The translations under genes and the position numbers were made by a program. Of a stretch of DNA of 52,247 nt, positions 18,445 through 26,869 are shown piece after piece (the first letter of the stretch is position 1; every line of letters begins with the position of its first letter). Location: assembly GCA_041749015.1 (NCBI GenBank), contig JBGTCD010000145.1, positions 1 through 52,247 of the forward strand. Direction: 5' to 3'. This DNA comes from JBGTCD01 sp041749015. Its GTDB lineage: Bacteria; Bacteroidota; Bacteroidia; Cytophagales; Cyclobacteriaceae. A model generated the notes under the pieces. The model searched no databases and was not told the origin of the DNA. It saw only the letters and a list, made by a program, of their open reading frames with translations.

Positions 18445-18459
18445 ATTTTTTAGGTCACG

Positions 18460-19065
18460 TTAATTGCAATTTTCATTATAATACCTAAACGCCTGCTCTA
18501 CTTCCTCGTCCTTTATGATTCTTTTTTGCTGATCAAAATATGTTTTAAATTCCTGGCATTCTTCAGAAAGTTTCTGAAATCCTTTTTTTCCATTAAAAAC
18601 CCTGACGATATTTTTTTCAACAGTATAGTAAGAAACTGTTGCAAGCTTATTTGCAGTGGTTTGAGCTACAGGAACGCCTGGCCCACCAAAGCCTGAATTA
18701 ACTGAACTCCTCTGATATGTATATGCTTTAAAAAAATCTTTACTACCCTTAGAAACGAAAAAACCAATATAATAGACAATATTATTGTTATTCAATACTT
18801 GATATATTGATCCATCTTGAAGGATAATTTCCCTAATATCAGATTTGGGTAGTTTAGTATTTTTACCATTTAATCGACCCTTAATAAAGCCTTTTTCATC
18901 ATCGGGAAAAATATATTGCCTCTTGTAAACCCTGAGAGTTGTAGTAAAATTAATGGTATCATTATTATTTTTTATGATGCGCACTGTTTCTTTAATTTGA
19001 CCAAATGCTTCAATTGAACTAATTAAAGCCACCATAAAAGTTAAAATTATCAGCTTTCTAATCAT
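18460..19065 (-). CDS. Secreted protein of unknown function
   Basis: 201 residues with a clear signal peptide (MIRKLIILTFMVALISSIEA, cleaved near FGQ). The mature part begins with a strand-rich stretch with a YxFPDDEKGFIKG segment, and the C-terminal ~50 residues are helical and charged. Two Cys near the C-terminus could form a disulphide. I do not recognise the family. Its DNA is clearly more AT-rich than the repair genes next to it, like the other secreted unknowns in this window. It stands alone between convergent pdeM and a 283-nt AT-rich gap. Confidence 0.72.
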   Translation of the reverse strand: MIRKLIILTFMVALISSIEAFGQIKETVRIIKNNNDTINFTTTLRVYKRQYIFPDDEKGFIKGRLNGKNTKLPKSDIREIILQDGSIYQVLNNNNIVYYIGFFVSKGSKDFFKAYTYQRSSVNSGFGGPGVPVAQTTANKLATVSYYTVEKNIVRVFNGKKGFQKLSEECQEFKTYFDQQKRIIKDEEVEQAFRYYNENCN

Positions 19066-19348
19066 AAATATTTGATTAAAATTTAAGTAACACGCAAATA
19101 CCTAAATGGCTAGGAATATTTTTAATATAAAAATTAGGGTTTGTTGTTTTATGATTTGATAGAAAATTATATCACTAAATAAAAATATAGCCATAAATTA
19201 AAAAAAACAATTTAATCCATAAAATTTTATCCCAAAAACTGTCTACGGAAAAATGCTATGTGTTAGTTTGATCAACTACATTACTAAATGACCCAAAAAA
19301 TGTACATTTGTTGAATTCGAACGTACCAGATAATACGTACAATTAAGG

Positions 19349-20161
19349 ATGCAAAGATTTTTAAGTATTGAGGCTCTGACCCAAACAGATTATTCTGTTC
19401 CGGCTTATTTTCTGGCTGGGTTGGGGGTATTTTTCACGGTGGTTTTCCTCAGGTATGTATTATTCTCAGGTATTTTTTATGGTACCAATTTAAGGTTGTT
19501 TCACAAGAAAAATTCCAGGTTAGTCAACCATTACATCCCTACGCATAAGCAGATTTTCAAAGAAGCCGGATGGTCAGCGCTCACCTCTTTGATTTTTGCC
19601 TTAACCGGGATGATCTGCATCCTGCTATGGCAGCATGGATTCATTACTATTGTTGCCGATTGGTCCGTTTACGGCTGGTGGTACCTACCTCTGAGTCTGG
19701 CGGTTGTACTTTTCATACATGAAACCTATTATTATTGGGCCCACCGCTGGATGCACATCCCCTCGGTATTTCGGTTTTTTCATAAGGTGCATCATGATAG
19801 CCACAAGACTACTGCCTGGACGGCCTTTTCATTTCACCCTTTGGAGTCATTACTGCAAGCATTCATTATTCCCGTGATATTAGTTTTTGTGCCCCTTCAT
19901 TTTTCCGTTCTGGCGCTATGGCTGGTGATCATGACCTTTTCAGGCACCCTTAACCACGCGAGTATTGAGGTTTTCCCTGCACGATTTAATCAAAATGCTT
20001 TAGGCAAATGGATGATTGGTTCTACCCACCATGACCTGCACCACAAGCAGTATAGATTTAATTATGGTTTGTATTTCACCTTCTGGGATCGGTGGATGGG
20101 TACAGAAAACCCTGATTTTGATAAAAAATTTGAAGCCCACACCGAAAAGACCAGGTCTTGA
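19349..20161 (+). CDS. Sterol desaturase / fatty acid hydroxylase superfamily protein
   Basis: A 270-residue membrane-bound di-iron enzyme candidate. The histidine boxes are HETYYYWAHRWMH at about 124-136, HKVHHDSH at 145-152 and HHDLHH at 227-232, set among four or more membrane helices. The superfamily hydroxylates or desaturates lipids such as sterols, carotenoids, sphingolipids or fatty acids; the substrate here cannot be told. The ATG is preceded by AAGG. A TACATTTG -7-like box lies at 19303-19310. The stop overlaps the TTG start of the CDF transporter by TTGA, so the two genes are coupled. Confidence 0.9.
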   Translation: MQRFLSIEALTQTDYSVPAYFLAGLGVFFTVVFLRYVLFSGIFYGTNLRLFHKKNSRLVNHYIPTHKQIFKEAGWSALTSLIFALTGMICILLWQHGFITIVADWSVYGWWYLPLSLAVVLFIHETYYYWAHRWMHIPSVFRFFHKVHHDSHKTTAWTAFSFHPLESLLQAFIIPVILVFVPLHFSVLALWLVIMTFSGTLNHASIEVFPARFNQNALGKWMIGSTHHDLHHKQYRFNYGLYFTFWDRWMGTENPDFDKKFEAHTEKTRS

Positions 20162-21150
20162 AAGGGGTGCAATACCATAGCGGGATCACCCTGATGGTCA
20201 TAGCACTGGGGATTGGACTGCTGCTGATGCTGGCAAAATTCCTAGCCTACTACCTCACCAACTCTAATGCCATCCTCACTGATGCTTTGGAAAGTATCGT
20301 CAATATTCTGGCCGGAGGCCTCGCCCTTTACAGTGTGATTTATGCTTCCAGAGGCAAGGATATGGATCACCCCTACGGTCACGGCAAAATAGAATTTGTG
20401 TCTTCTGCTGTAGAAGGGATTTTAATTTTGGTGGCAGGCACCATTCTGTTTGGAAAGGGCCTGTATCATTTCTTTTATCCCAATGAGCTAAGCCAACTGG
20501 ATATTGGGATACTCATTACCTTGGTGACCGCTATCATTCATTATTTCCTTGGCTTGAAATTGGTAAAGAGAGGAATAATGACCAACTCCATGGCCATGAC
20601 CACTAGTGGGAAACACCTCCAATCAGACGCTTATTCCTCATTTGGTATACTGGTAGGGCTGGTGTTTATTTATTTTACTGATTGGGATTGGGTTGATAAT
20701 CTTATGGCGATGGGATTTGGAGCAGTGATTGGGGTTACCGGTTACAGGGTGCTCAAAAAGTCGATGGCAGGCATCCTGGATGAATCAGACTTTAAAGTCA
20801 TAACCCGGTGGGTCAAAAAGCTTGACTCCAACAGAAGGGATCCCTGGATCGATTTGCACAATTTCCGAATCATCAAATACGGCAGTGCCCTTCATGTTGA
20901 TTGTCACCTCACCCTGCCCTGGTATTATAAACTAGACGAATCTCATGAGGAGGTCAAGCTATTGGAACGGAGTATTGAAGAAATCTCTGATGCACCTGTG
21001 GAGCTCTTTGTGCACTCGGATCCCTGTACGCCTGAAAGCTGCCCGTATTGTCTTGTAAAAGACTGCCCTGTGAGGCAGCATCCATTTAAAAAAAGGCTTG
21101 AATGGACCATGGAAAAAATTATTAAGGATCAGCCACATCAGGGGCAGTAG
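20158..21150 (+). CDS. Cation diffusion facilitator (CDF) transporter with Cys-rich tail
   Basis: A 330-residue CDF-family divalent metal exporter (zinc, iron, cobalt or manganese). The metal-site segment TDALES is at about 41-46 in TM2 and HPYGHGK at 71-77 follows it. About six membrane helices precede a cytoplasmic C-terminal domain. The tail carries four cysteines at about 290, 295, 298 and 303 (CTPESCPYCLVKDC), an added possible metal-binding site. The start is TTG at 20158, overlapping the hydroxylase stop (TTGA). The last 29 nt overlap the end of the convergent RDD gene. The coupling to a di-iron enzyme hints at metal homeostasis but does not show which metal. Confidence 0.92.
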   Translation: MKGVQYHSGITLMVIALGIGLLLMLAKFLAYYLTNSNAILTDALESIVNILAGGLALYSVIYASRGKDMDHPYGHGKIEFVSSAVEGILILVAGTILFGKGLYHFFYPNELSQLDIGILITLVTAIIHYFLGLKLVKRGIMTNSMAMTTSGKHLQSDAYSSFGILVGLVFIYFTDWDWVDNLMAMGFGAVIGVTGYRVLKKSMAGILDESDFKVITRWVKKLDSNRRDPWIDLHNFRIIKYGSALHVDCHLTLPWYYKLDESHEEVKLLERSIEEISDAPVELFVHSDPCTPESCPYCLVKDCPVRQHPFKKRLEWTMEKIIKDQPHQGQ

Positions 21151-21691
21151 GCATTTCAACTATTCCCGGATCTATATCATTAAATTCGCCACATTCGGGA
21201 CAAGTAAACCTGAGAAAAAATGCTTCTTTCTGATAGAGTTCTACTTTGGTGTGGCAAAATTTACACCTACCACCCAAATACACCACGGTAGTATTGGCAA
21301 CTCTATCACCTAATCTTTGATTTTTATCTGAAAAATTAATCGAAAGAATTCCCATGACACCAAAAAACATACCATCAATAGGATCAAATATTCTCCTCAG
21401 AATTCCCTGCATAAGGTCCGGATCATTTCCATCAACCCTGATCACATGTAGATCAAGCGCTTTTTTACCCAATGTCTGACCTGCTATTCCCTCAACTACA
21501 GGAAAATAAAAAAACCATAATAAAGGCATGGCAAAACTCTTGATCCCCCTTACCCGAAAAGAACCATCACCAACCTCCTCCCCAAAAAGGTAAATAAATA
21601 AGAAAAGCAATACGAAGAAAATAAAGTAATCTAAACAGGCCGCTATAAACCGTCTTAAAATAAATTTCCTACCCCCATAAACTGCAATCAT
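21122..21691 (-). CDS. RDD family membrane protein with C-terminal zinc-ribbon-like segment
   Basis: The 189-residue protein starts with the RDD domain: a helix after RRFIAACLDYFIFFV, then the GQTLGKKALDLHVI segment typical of the family, with about three membrane helices. The C-terminal ~50 residues contain CKFCHTK and CPECGEF, a CxxC-x(n)-CxxC pattern that may bind zinc. RDD proteins are widespread in the inner membrane; some have been linked to ion exchange, but most have no known role. The gene ends 29 nt inside the convergent CDF gene, so the two messages are complementary there. Confidence 0.85.
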   Translation of the reverse strand: MIAVYGGRKFILRRFIAACLDYFIFFVLLFLFIYLFGEEVGDGSFRVRGIKSFAMPLLWFFYFPVVEGIAGQTLGKKALDLHVIRVDGNDPDLMQGILRRIFDPIDGMFFGVMGILSINFSDKNQRLGDRVANTTVVYLGGRCKFCHTKVELYQKEAFFLRFTCPECGEFNDIDPGIVEMPTAPDVADP

Positions 21692-21848
21692 AAAGAATAA
21701 TTAATCACTTACTTATTGGTAAATGATAGAATTAGAATCACAATGAAATCCGTTTGGTAAAATAAAGAATTTTTTTGGAATTTTATCCTTTAGGCATCTA
21801 CCAACCACCCACCTAGGCGTATGGAATACTGTCAGAGTTTTTTCATGA

Positions 21849-22850
21849 TCAATAAGACTCCACATCCTTCGGATAGACCAAACCACAGCTCCTTCGGATT
21901 ATATCCAGGGTTTCCATCAGTCTCATAGTTTGATTAGGTGGAAATATCGGGCTTTCTTTCAGGGATTGCCGGAGGCATTGGGTCACATGGGTTGCCTCAA
22001 ATTCGTACCCATTTCCCTGAGTCTTTTCTACAAGGATTTCGGTAGGGTTAGCATCCGCATTCTTGAAATACAGAATGGTGCCGGTGGGTTCATGAAATCT
22101 GGAGGTCAGCAAAAGCCTGCCGGCCTCACCGGAGATCTCTGCCTCTGTCCCCAGCTTGGCGGCTAAGGATCCTAATAAATGGGCTACCGAGCCATTTTTG
22201 TACATGAATCTAATGGAACACTGGGCATCTACACCCGTATCCATGGGGATCATTTTAGCATCAATTTCATCAGGTGTTCCCAACAGATCCAAGGCCAAAA
22301 ACACCGGATAAATCCCTACATCCAACAAGGCACCCCCACCCAGGGCAGGATCACTCAATCTTTGCGGTATTGGCGGGTTGGGTTTAAAGCCAAATTCTGC
22401 CCGTAGGAATTTTATACTGCCTATTGCTCCAGATTCCAGATGTTGCCTGGTCTTTATGTAATGCGGTAAAAAACGAGTCCAAAGTGCTTCCATGATGAAT
22501 AATTCCTGCTTTTTGGCATACTCAAATACCTTTCGGGACTGGGGTGCATTGATGGTAAAAGGCTTTTCGCAGAGCACGGCCTTACCATGCCTCAGGCAAA
22601 GCATGGCATGCTCATAATGAAAGGCGTGCGGGGAAGCGATATAGATCACGTCCACCTCAGGATTGGCTGTCAGTGCTTCATAAGAATCATGAGCATGCTT
22701 TACAGGAAATTCATTTGTAAAAGCCATAACAGAATCCATGGTTCGGGCTCCTGCCGCAATAAGCTCAGCCCCCTCAACCAACCGAAGGTCAGCAGCAAAC
22801 TTCCTTGCGATTTTGCCACAACCCAATATGCCCCATCTGATAGTCTTCAT
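21849..22850 (-). CDS. Gfo/Idh/MocA family oxidoreductase
   Basis: A 333-residue NAD(P)-dependent dehydrogenase. The Rossmann motif GILGCGKIARKF is at the N-terminus and the EKPF motif, with the catalytic Lys, is in AVLCEKPFTIN. An alpha/beta C-terminal domain with GGGALLDVGIYPVF follows. Family members act on sugars, inositols or dihydrodiols. The nearest look is to dihydrodiol/D-xylose dehydrogenase-type proteins, but the substrate is unknown. I start it at ATG 22850 because the in-frame codon seven residues earlier is only a TTG and the Rossmann strand begins right after this Met. It is the last gene of a run with aroQ, the aminotransferase and rnhA, 24 nt after rnhA. Confidence 0.92.
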   Translation of the reverse strand: MKTIRWGILGCGKIARKFAADLRLVEGAELIAAGARTMDSVMAFTNEFPVKHAHDSYEALTANPEVDVIYIASPHAFHYEHAMLCLRHGKAVLCEKPFTINAPQSRKVFEYAKKQELFIMEALWTRFLPHYIKTRQHLESGAIGSIKFLRAEFGFKPNPPIPQRLSDPALGGGALLDVGIYPVFLALDLLGTPDEIDAKMIPMDTGVDAQCSIRFMYKNGSVAHLLGSLAAKLGTEAEISGEAGRLLLTSRFHEPTGTILYFKNADANPTEILVEKTQGNGYEFEATHVTQCLRQSLKESPIFPPNQTMRLMETLDIIRRSCGLVYPKDVESY

Positions 22851-22874
22851 TTTAATATTTAACGATAACAAAAA

Positions 22875-23348
22875 TTAAAACAGAGCTCCTGCCTGTCCCT
22901 CCTCATAGCCCTCATCCACCGGCAAGTCCCTACCCTCTGAGGCAGCTACTGCCAGCTGGTCACAACGTTCATTTTCAGCAATGCCGTGATGGCCTTTAAC
23001 CCAAATAAATTTGACATCATGCTTTTTGAGGAGGGGTATAAGTCTTTGCCATAGATCAGGATTGGCCTTTTTCTTGAAGCCCTTCTTTTGCCACCCGGCA
23101 AGCCAACCTTTCTCAATGGCATCCACCACATATTTAGAATCGGAGTAAACCTTCACTTTCCAACCACTTTCTTTGATGGCTTCCAGGCCGGCAATTACCG
23201 CCAGAAGCTCCATCCGGTTGTTGGTGGTATGCCTGAACCCCTGGGAAAGCTCCTTGCGATGCCCCTTGTAAAGCATGACGGTGCCGTAGCCACCCGGACC
23301 AGGATTGCCCTTGGCTGCACCATCGGTGTAAATTATGATCTCATTCAT
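22875..23348 (-). CDS. rnhA: Ribonuclease HI
   Basis: A 157-residue type 1 RNase H, which cuts the RNA strand of RNA:DNA hybrids (R-loops, primers) in the cytoplasm. The four acidic metal ligands are visible: Asp9 in YTDGAAKGNPGPGGYG, Glu47 in RMELLAV, Asp70 in YSDSKYV and Asp130 in NERCDQLA. The His in KGHHG is also conserved. Length is normal for the bacterial enzyme. Its ATG directly follows the stop codon of the aminotransferase (TAG then ATG), so they are cotranscribed. Confidence 0.96.
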   Translation of the reverse strand: MNEIIIYTDGAAKGNPGPGGYGTVMLYKGHRKELSQGFRHTTNNRMELLAVIAGLEAIKESGWKVKVYSDSKYVVDAIEKGWLAGWQKKGFKKKANPDLWQRLIPLLKKHDVKFIWVKGHHGIAENERCDQLAVAASEGRDLPVDEGYEEGQAGALF

Positions 23349-24404
23349 CTATTTGTAGTTCCCAATCAATTCCTGGAGCTGTTTAATATCCTTTTCCTGA
23401 TGAGCAGGAAAGTTGGCGATCCGGAAGGTATCATTTTTCCATTTCCCATAGCCATTCCCCAGGAGATAACCCTTTTCTAATGCCAGCTTCTTAATTTTTG
23501 ATAAATCTTCAGGGCGTCCTTTCAATGCCATCACAGTGGTAGACCGGACATTTTTGTTTTCGATTAACCAGGAAAATGCCCGGGTTTGGTCCACCAACCT
23601 TTGCCAGGATTGTGATTGACCCTCTAATCTTGCATGTGTCTTATGGATTTCCGGGGCCATTTCCATTACCCGCATCAGGAGATAAATATTCAAAACATTG
23701 GGTGTATAGGTGGTTTGCCAATCTTCCATGCGATCCGCCATTGCGGTAAGGCTATTATAATACCCATCTTTTTGAATAGCCCGGGCCCGGGAAAGCGATG
23801 CGGGCGAACACACCATAATCCCCATCCCTGCCGGTAATCCGAAGCATTTTTGCACCGAGGCCAGCCATACATCTCCCAGAGAAAAATCCAGGGCGATTCC
23901 TCCCATAGAAGATGTAGCATCAACAGCTATCAGGGCATCCGGGCAGGCTTTCCGAAGGATGCGGAGCTGATCCATACCTACCTGAGTCGCATTTGAGGTT
24001 TCATTTTGGGTAATGGCCAGCAGAGCATCTCTGGGGGTGGCAATATCTGTAAACACTGGTTCTGATTCGGGATCAAAAGCAATGCTTTTGGCTTTAGGAT
24101 TGATGTACCGGGTATTTTGAAACCACCGCTCACCAAAGGCACCATTATGCCAATGAAAGGAGCCGTCCGTTATTAAAGACTGGGCAATGATCTCCCAGCA
24201 TTCTGTGGCGGAACCGGTAAAAAACACGGTATAGTCTTCGGGAATAGCCAATTTATTTTTCATAGCCGTAATGGCTCTCTTGCAAATGGATACAAACTCC
24301 GGACTTCGGTGATTGATACCCAGAATACCATTATGGAAAGCATCCTGCATGTAGGTGCTTACCGCCTCATGCACCTGGGATGGTCCCGGATAGAAGCTAA
24401 CCAT
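23349..24404 (-). CDS. Class V (SerC/AGT-like) aminotransferase
   Basis: A 351-residue PLP-dependent fold-type I aminotransferase of class V. The N-terminal FYPGPSQV segment and GINHRSPEF match phosphoserine or alanine-glyoxylate aminotransferase-like enzymes. FTGSATECWE binds the cofactor phosphate. AVDATSSMG contains the Asp that contacts the pyridine ring, and the Schiff-base Lys lies in SVQKCFG. The reaction is an amino-group transfer; serine biosynthesis is plausible, but the true substrate is not settled. It sits between aroQ (1 nt upstream) and rnhA (0 nt downstream). Confidence 0.87.
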   Translation of the reverse strand: MVSFYPGPSQVHEAVSTYMQDAFHNGILGINHRSPEFVSICKRAITAMKNKLAIPEDYTVFFTGSATECWEIIAQSLITDGSFHWHNGAFGERWFQNTRYINPKAKSIAFDPESEPVFTDIATPRDALLAITQNETSNATQVGMDQLRILRKACPDALIAVDATSSMGGIALDFSLGDVWLASVQKCFGLPAGMGIMVCSPASLSRARAIQKDGYYNSLTAMADRMEDWQTTYTPNVLNIYLLMRVMEMAPEIHKTHARLEGQSQSWQRLVDQTRAFSWLIENKNVRSTTVMALKGRPEDLSKIKKLALEKGYLLGNGYGKWKNDTFRIANFPAHQEKDIKQLQELIGNYK

Positions 24405-24405
24405 A

Positions 24406-24843
24406 TTATTTGGTGCTCTCTTTTAAATAATTCTGGAAATAATTCAGCGCAAGAGCATATCCGGACAAGCCAAATCCGGTAATGACCCCAACACACCGAG
24501 CACCAGTGAGGCTGGTATGGCGAAACGACTCTCTGGCATATACATTGGAAATGTGCACCTCCACCACCGGAGTGGTCACAGCGGCTATGGCATCGGCTAT
24601 GGCCACGGAGGTATGGGTATAGCCCCCGGCATTCAGGATGATCCCATGGTAGTCAAATCCGGCTTCATGAAGCTTATTGATGATCTCTCCCTCCACATTA
24701 GATTGAAAATACTCCAGTTGCAGAGTATCGTGCTGTTTTTTCAGGCCTTCAAAAAAGCCCTCAAAATCCCCTGAACCGTACAACTCAGGCTCCCTCTTTC
24801 CCAATAGATTGAGGTTGGGGCCATTGATGATTAATATTTTCAT
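24406..24843 (-). CDS. aroQ: Type II 3-dehydroquinate dehydratase
   Basis: This 145-residue protein is the small dodecameric type II dehydroquinase, step three of the shikimate pathway (3-dehydroquinate to 3-dehydroshikimate). Characteristic segments are INGPNLNLLGKREPELYG, with the catalytic Tyr and Arg, then LNAGGYTHTSVAI and EVHISNVYARESFRHTS. I place the start at ATG 24843 (MKILIING), because the longer frame needs a TTG. It is the first gene of an operon with the class V aminotransferase, rnhA and the oxidoreductase. It is divergent from xerD with 41 nt between the starts. Confidence 0.97.
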   Translation of the reverse strand: MKILIINGPNLNLLGKREPELYGSGDFEGFFEGLKKQHDTLQLEYFQSNVEGEIINKLHEAGFDYHGIILNAGGYTHTSVAIADAIAAVTTPVVEVHISNVYARESFRHTSLTGARCVGVITGFGLSGYALALNYFQNYLKESTK

Positions 24844-24858
24844 TATCAAATTATGGGT

Positions 24859-24866
24859 TAGTTTTG
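24859..24866 (+). promoter_or_regulatory. -7 box of xerD
   Basis: TAGTTTTG matches TAnnTTTG, 18 nt before the ATG at 24885. No clear -33 element is seen. If used, it lies over the in-frame TTG at 24864 and so rules that codon out as the xerD start. Confidence 0.35.
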
Positions 24867-24884
24867 TACCCTAAGCCCTTCGCT

Positions 24885-25784
24885 ATGACCTGGGAATCGT
24901 GTATAAAGGATTTTCTTCATTTTTTAAAACTGGAACGCTCGATGGCCGCCAATACCATTGAGGCTTATAAGCAAGATATTGTAAAGCTAAAACAGTTTGG
25001 AGAAATCTCCAATCCTATAGTAGGGCCATTAGAAGTAGATACCCGATTTTTAGAAAGATTTTTGAAATATATGAATGAGCTGGGACTGGCCCCGCATTCC
25101 CAGGCCCGATTGCTTTCAGGAATTAAAGCCTTTTACAAATACATGTTTTTTGAAGGACATTTAGATCAGGACCCTACCCAACTGATTGAAGGACCTCGAT
25201 TGGGAAGAAAGCTGCCGGATACCTTATCTTTTAATGAAATAGAGCGCCTCCTTGAAACCATCGATCTGTCCACACCGGAAGGCGGAAGAAACAGGGCCAT
25301 GCTGGAGCTGCTCTACAGCTCCGGGTTGCGGGTTTCGGAGCTGATTAACCTGGAATTAGGCAATATTTATTTTGATGTAGGCTTTCTGAGAATCATCGGC
25401 AAGGGCAATAAAGAACGACTGGTACCGGCAGGAAGAGCCGCCCTTAAATATACCCGCATCTATATCGATGAAATTCGAACTCATGTGAAAATCAAACCAG
25501 GCAATCAGCAGTATGCTTTTCTCAATCGAAGAGGCGCCAGGCTGTCCCGTGTTATGATTTTTACCATCATTAAAAATCTGGCATTAAAGGCCGGCATCAA
25601 AAAGCAGATAAGCCCTCATACCTTCCGCCATTCTTTTGCCACACACCTCATTGAGGGCGGGGCAGACCTCCGGGCAGTACAGGAAATGCTCGGCCATGAG
25701 TCCATCACCACTACCGAAATCTATACCCATCTGGATCGTGATTACCTCAAACAGGTGATCAAGGATTTTCACCCCAGATCTTAA
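24885..25784 (+). CDS. xerD: Site-specific tyrosine recombinase XerD
   Basis: A 299-residue tyrosine recombinase, the usual length for XerD. The N-terminal SAM-like core-binding domain contains LERSMAANTIEAYKQDI. The catalytic residues are all present: Arg in SSGLRVSELINL, Lys in KGNKERLVP, His-x-x-Arg in HTFRHSFATHL, His in LGHESITT and the nucleophile Tyr in TEIYTHL. With XerC it resolves chromosome dimers at dif near the terminus and acts with FtsK. The ATG at 24885 is chosen over the TTG at 24864. No integrase-type cargo or att repeats are nearby, so it is the housekeeping enzyme. Its end overlaps the convergent acyltransferase by 4 nt. Confidence 0.93.
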   Translation: MTWESCIKDFLHFLKLERSMAANTIEAYKQDIVKLKQFGEISNPIVGPLEVDTRFLERFLKYMNELGLAPHSQARLLSGIKAFYKYMFFEGHLDQDPTQLIEGPRLGRKLPDTLSFNEIERLLETIDLSTPEGGRNRAMLELLYSSGLRVSELINLELGNIYFDVGFLRIIGKGNKERLVPAGRAALKYTRIYIDEIRTHVKIKPGNQQYAFLNRRGARLSRVMIFTIIKNLALKAGIKKQISPHTFRHSFATHLIEGGADLRAVQEMLGHESITTTEIYTHLDRDYLKQVIKDFHPRS

Positions 25785-26869
25785 TATTTTTTATTGAAGC
25801 GGGTAAAGGCATACAAACCTGATGGCCACAGGGTCAGAAAGTACAACAAGGCCCAGACCCAGTCTGATAAAAGATAAACCCCCAGGGTTTGAAGGGTATA
25901 AAAGATAGGGACCAGTATCATGCCGCAGGCAAATTTAAGAGACCCTAAAAACTGATCGGTCTTCAGGGCACCTTTGAGAATAGCCCTTAACAAAAGCCAG
26001 GGAAGGAAATGGTTGACTGCCCCGTACCACATGCCTACATCAAGCCAAAAATACCATGGTCTGGGAGGCGGAGATACAGGGTTTGCAGTATAATCTTGAG
26101 GACTGGCAATAATCCTGGTGGCCAGTTTCTGATCCTCTTTCAACTGTACCGTAAGGTCTTTGTGCAACACCCGGTTTGATTGGAATTTTTCGGCTAAAAC
26201 TGAGTAGTCCTTATCTGGAAAATCCAGAATCAAGGGTCTTATCTTTTCCTCCAGATCATCTTTAAGCTGGTCTATGGCTCCCCGGGGGGCTTCTTTGTAC
26301 TGCTCCCGATAGTCGGTGATGGTGACTGGGGTTTCGTAGGTTACAAGGACTCTGGATCGAAATCCAGCCAGGCTGTCATACTGAATACCAACGGGCAAAA
26401 TCTGTAGCGGCAGGTCTTCTTTAGTGCCCAGAGCGATTCTGGCTACCCCTCTTTGAAAATCACGGAGGTGGTACCGGCCATCATGATTCCCTTCAGGAAA
26501 AATAATCATTGCGCCTCCCTTCTCCAGAATCCGCAGGGACTTATCAAATGTTTCGTCATTTCGCTTCACATTGCCCAGCCCATCTCTAATTCTAAAAATA
26601 GGAATCAATCGAAGGGAATTCAGTATCCATCGGGCAACCGGTCGTTTAAATACTCCAGCTCTGGTAAGAAAATAAGGACTTCTGGGGGTGGTGCAGGTCA
26701 GTAAAACAGCATCCAGAAAGGCATTTTGATGATTGGATATCATGAGTAAAGGCCCTGACCGGGGTACATTTTCCAGCCCTTTAACTTCCAACTTTCTAAA
26801 ATAAAATTGGAGCGCTATTGCTGCATAGGTCTTTACGGATTTATACCATATAATATTCAAAAATCTCAT
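25781..26869 (-). CDS. Lysophospholipid (PlsC-like) acyltransferase with membrane tail
   Basis: The 362-residue protein has a PlsC-type glycerolipid acyltransferase domain. The catalytic block SNHQNAFLDA is an H-x5-D spacing rather than H-x4-D. The substrate-binding block is FPEGNHDG. The last ~90 residues form about three hydrophobic segments, so it is bound to the inner membrane. It probably acylates lysophosphatidate or another lysolipid, but the acceptor is not certain. Its ATG overlaps the stop of the BASS transporter gene by 4 nt, and its end overlaps xerD by 4 nt. Confidence 0.85.
   Translation of the reverse strand: MRFLNIIWYKSVKTYAAIALQFYFRKLEVKGLENVPRSGPLLMISNHQNAFLDAVLLTCTTPRSPYFLTRAGVFKRPVARWILNSLRLIPIFRIRDGLGNVKRNDETFDKSLRILEKGGAMIIFPEGNHDGRYHLRDFQRGVARIALGTKEDLPLQILPVGIQYDSLAGFRSRVLVTYETPVTITDYREQYKEAPRGAIDQLKDDLEEKIRPLILDFPDKDYSVLAEKFQSNRVLHKDLTVQLKEDQKLATRIIASPQDYTANPVSPPPRPWYFWLDVGMWYGAVNHFLPWLLLRAILKGALKTDQFLGSLKFACGMILVPIFYTLQTLGVYLLSDWVWALLYFLTLWPSGLYAFTRFNKKY

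Noticed and set aside
18440..18458. CGTGA/TCACG inverted repeat after pdeM as terminator
   Set aside because: Short stem with no T-run after it, so not a convincing intrinsic terminator.
24885..25784. xerD as integrase of a mobile element
   Set aside because: Length and motifs fit the housekeeping XerD; no att repeats, tRNA target or cargo genes are next to it.
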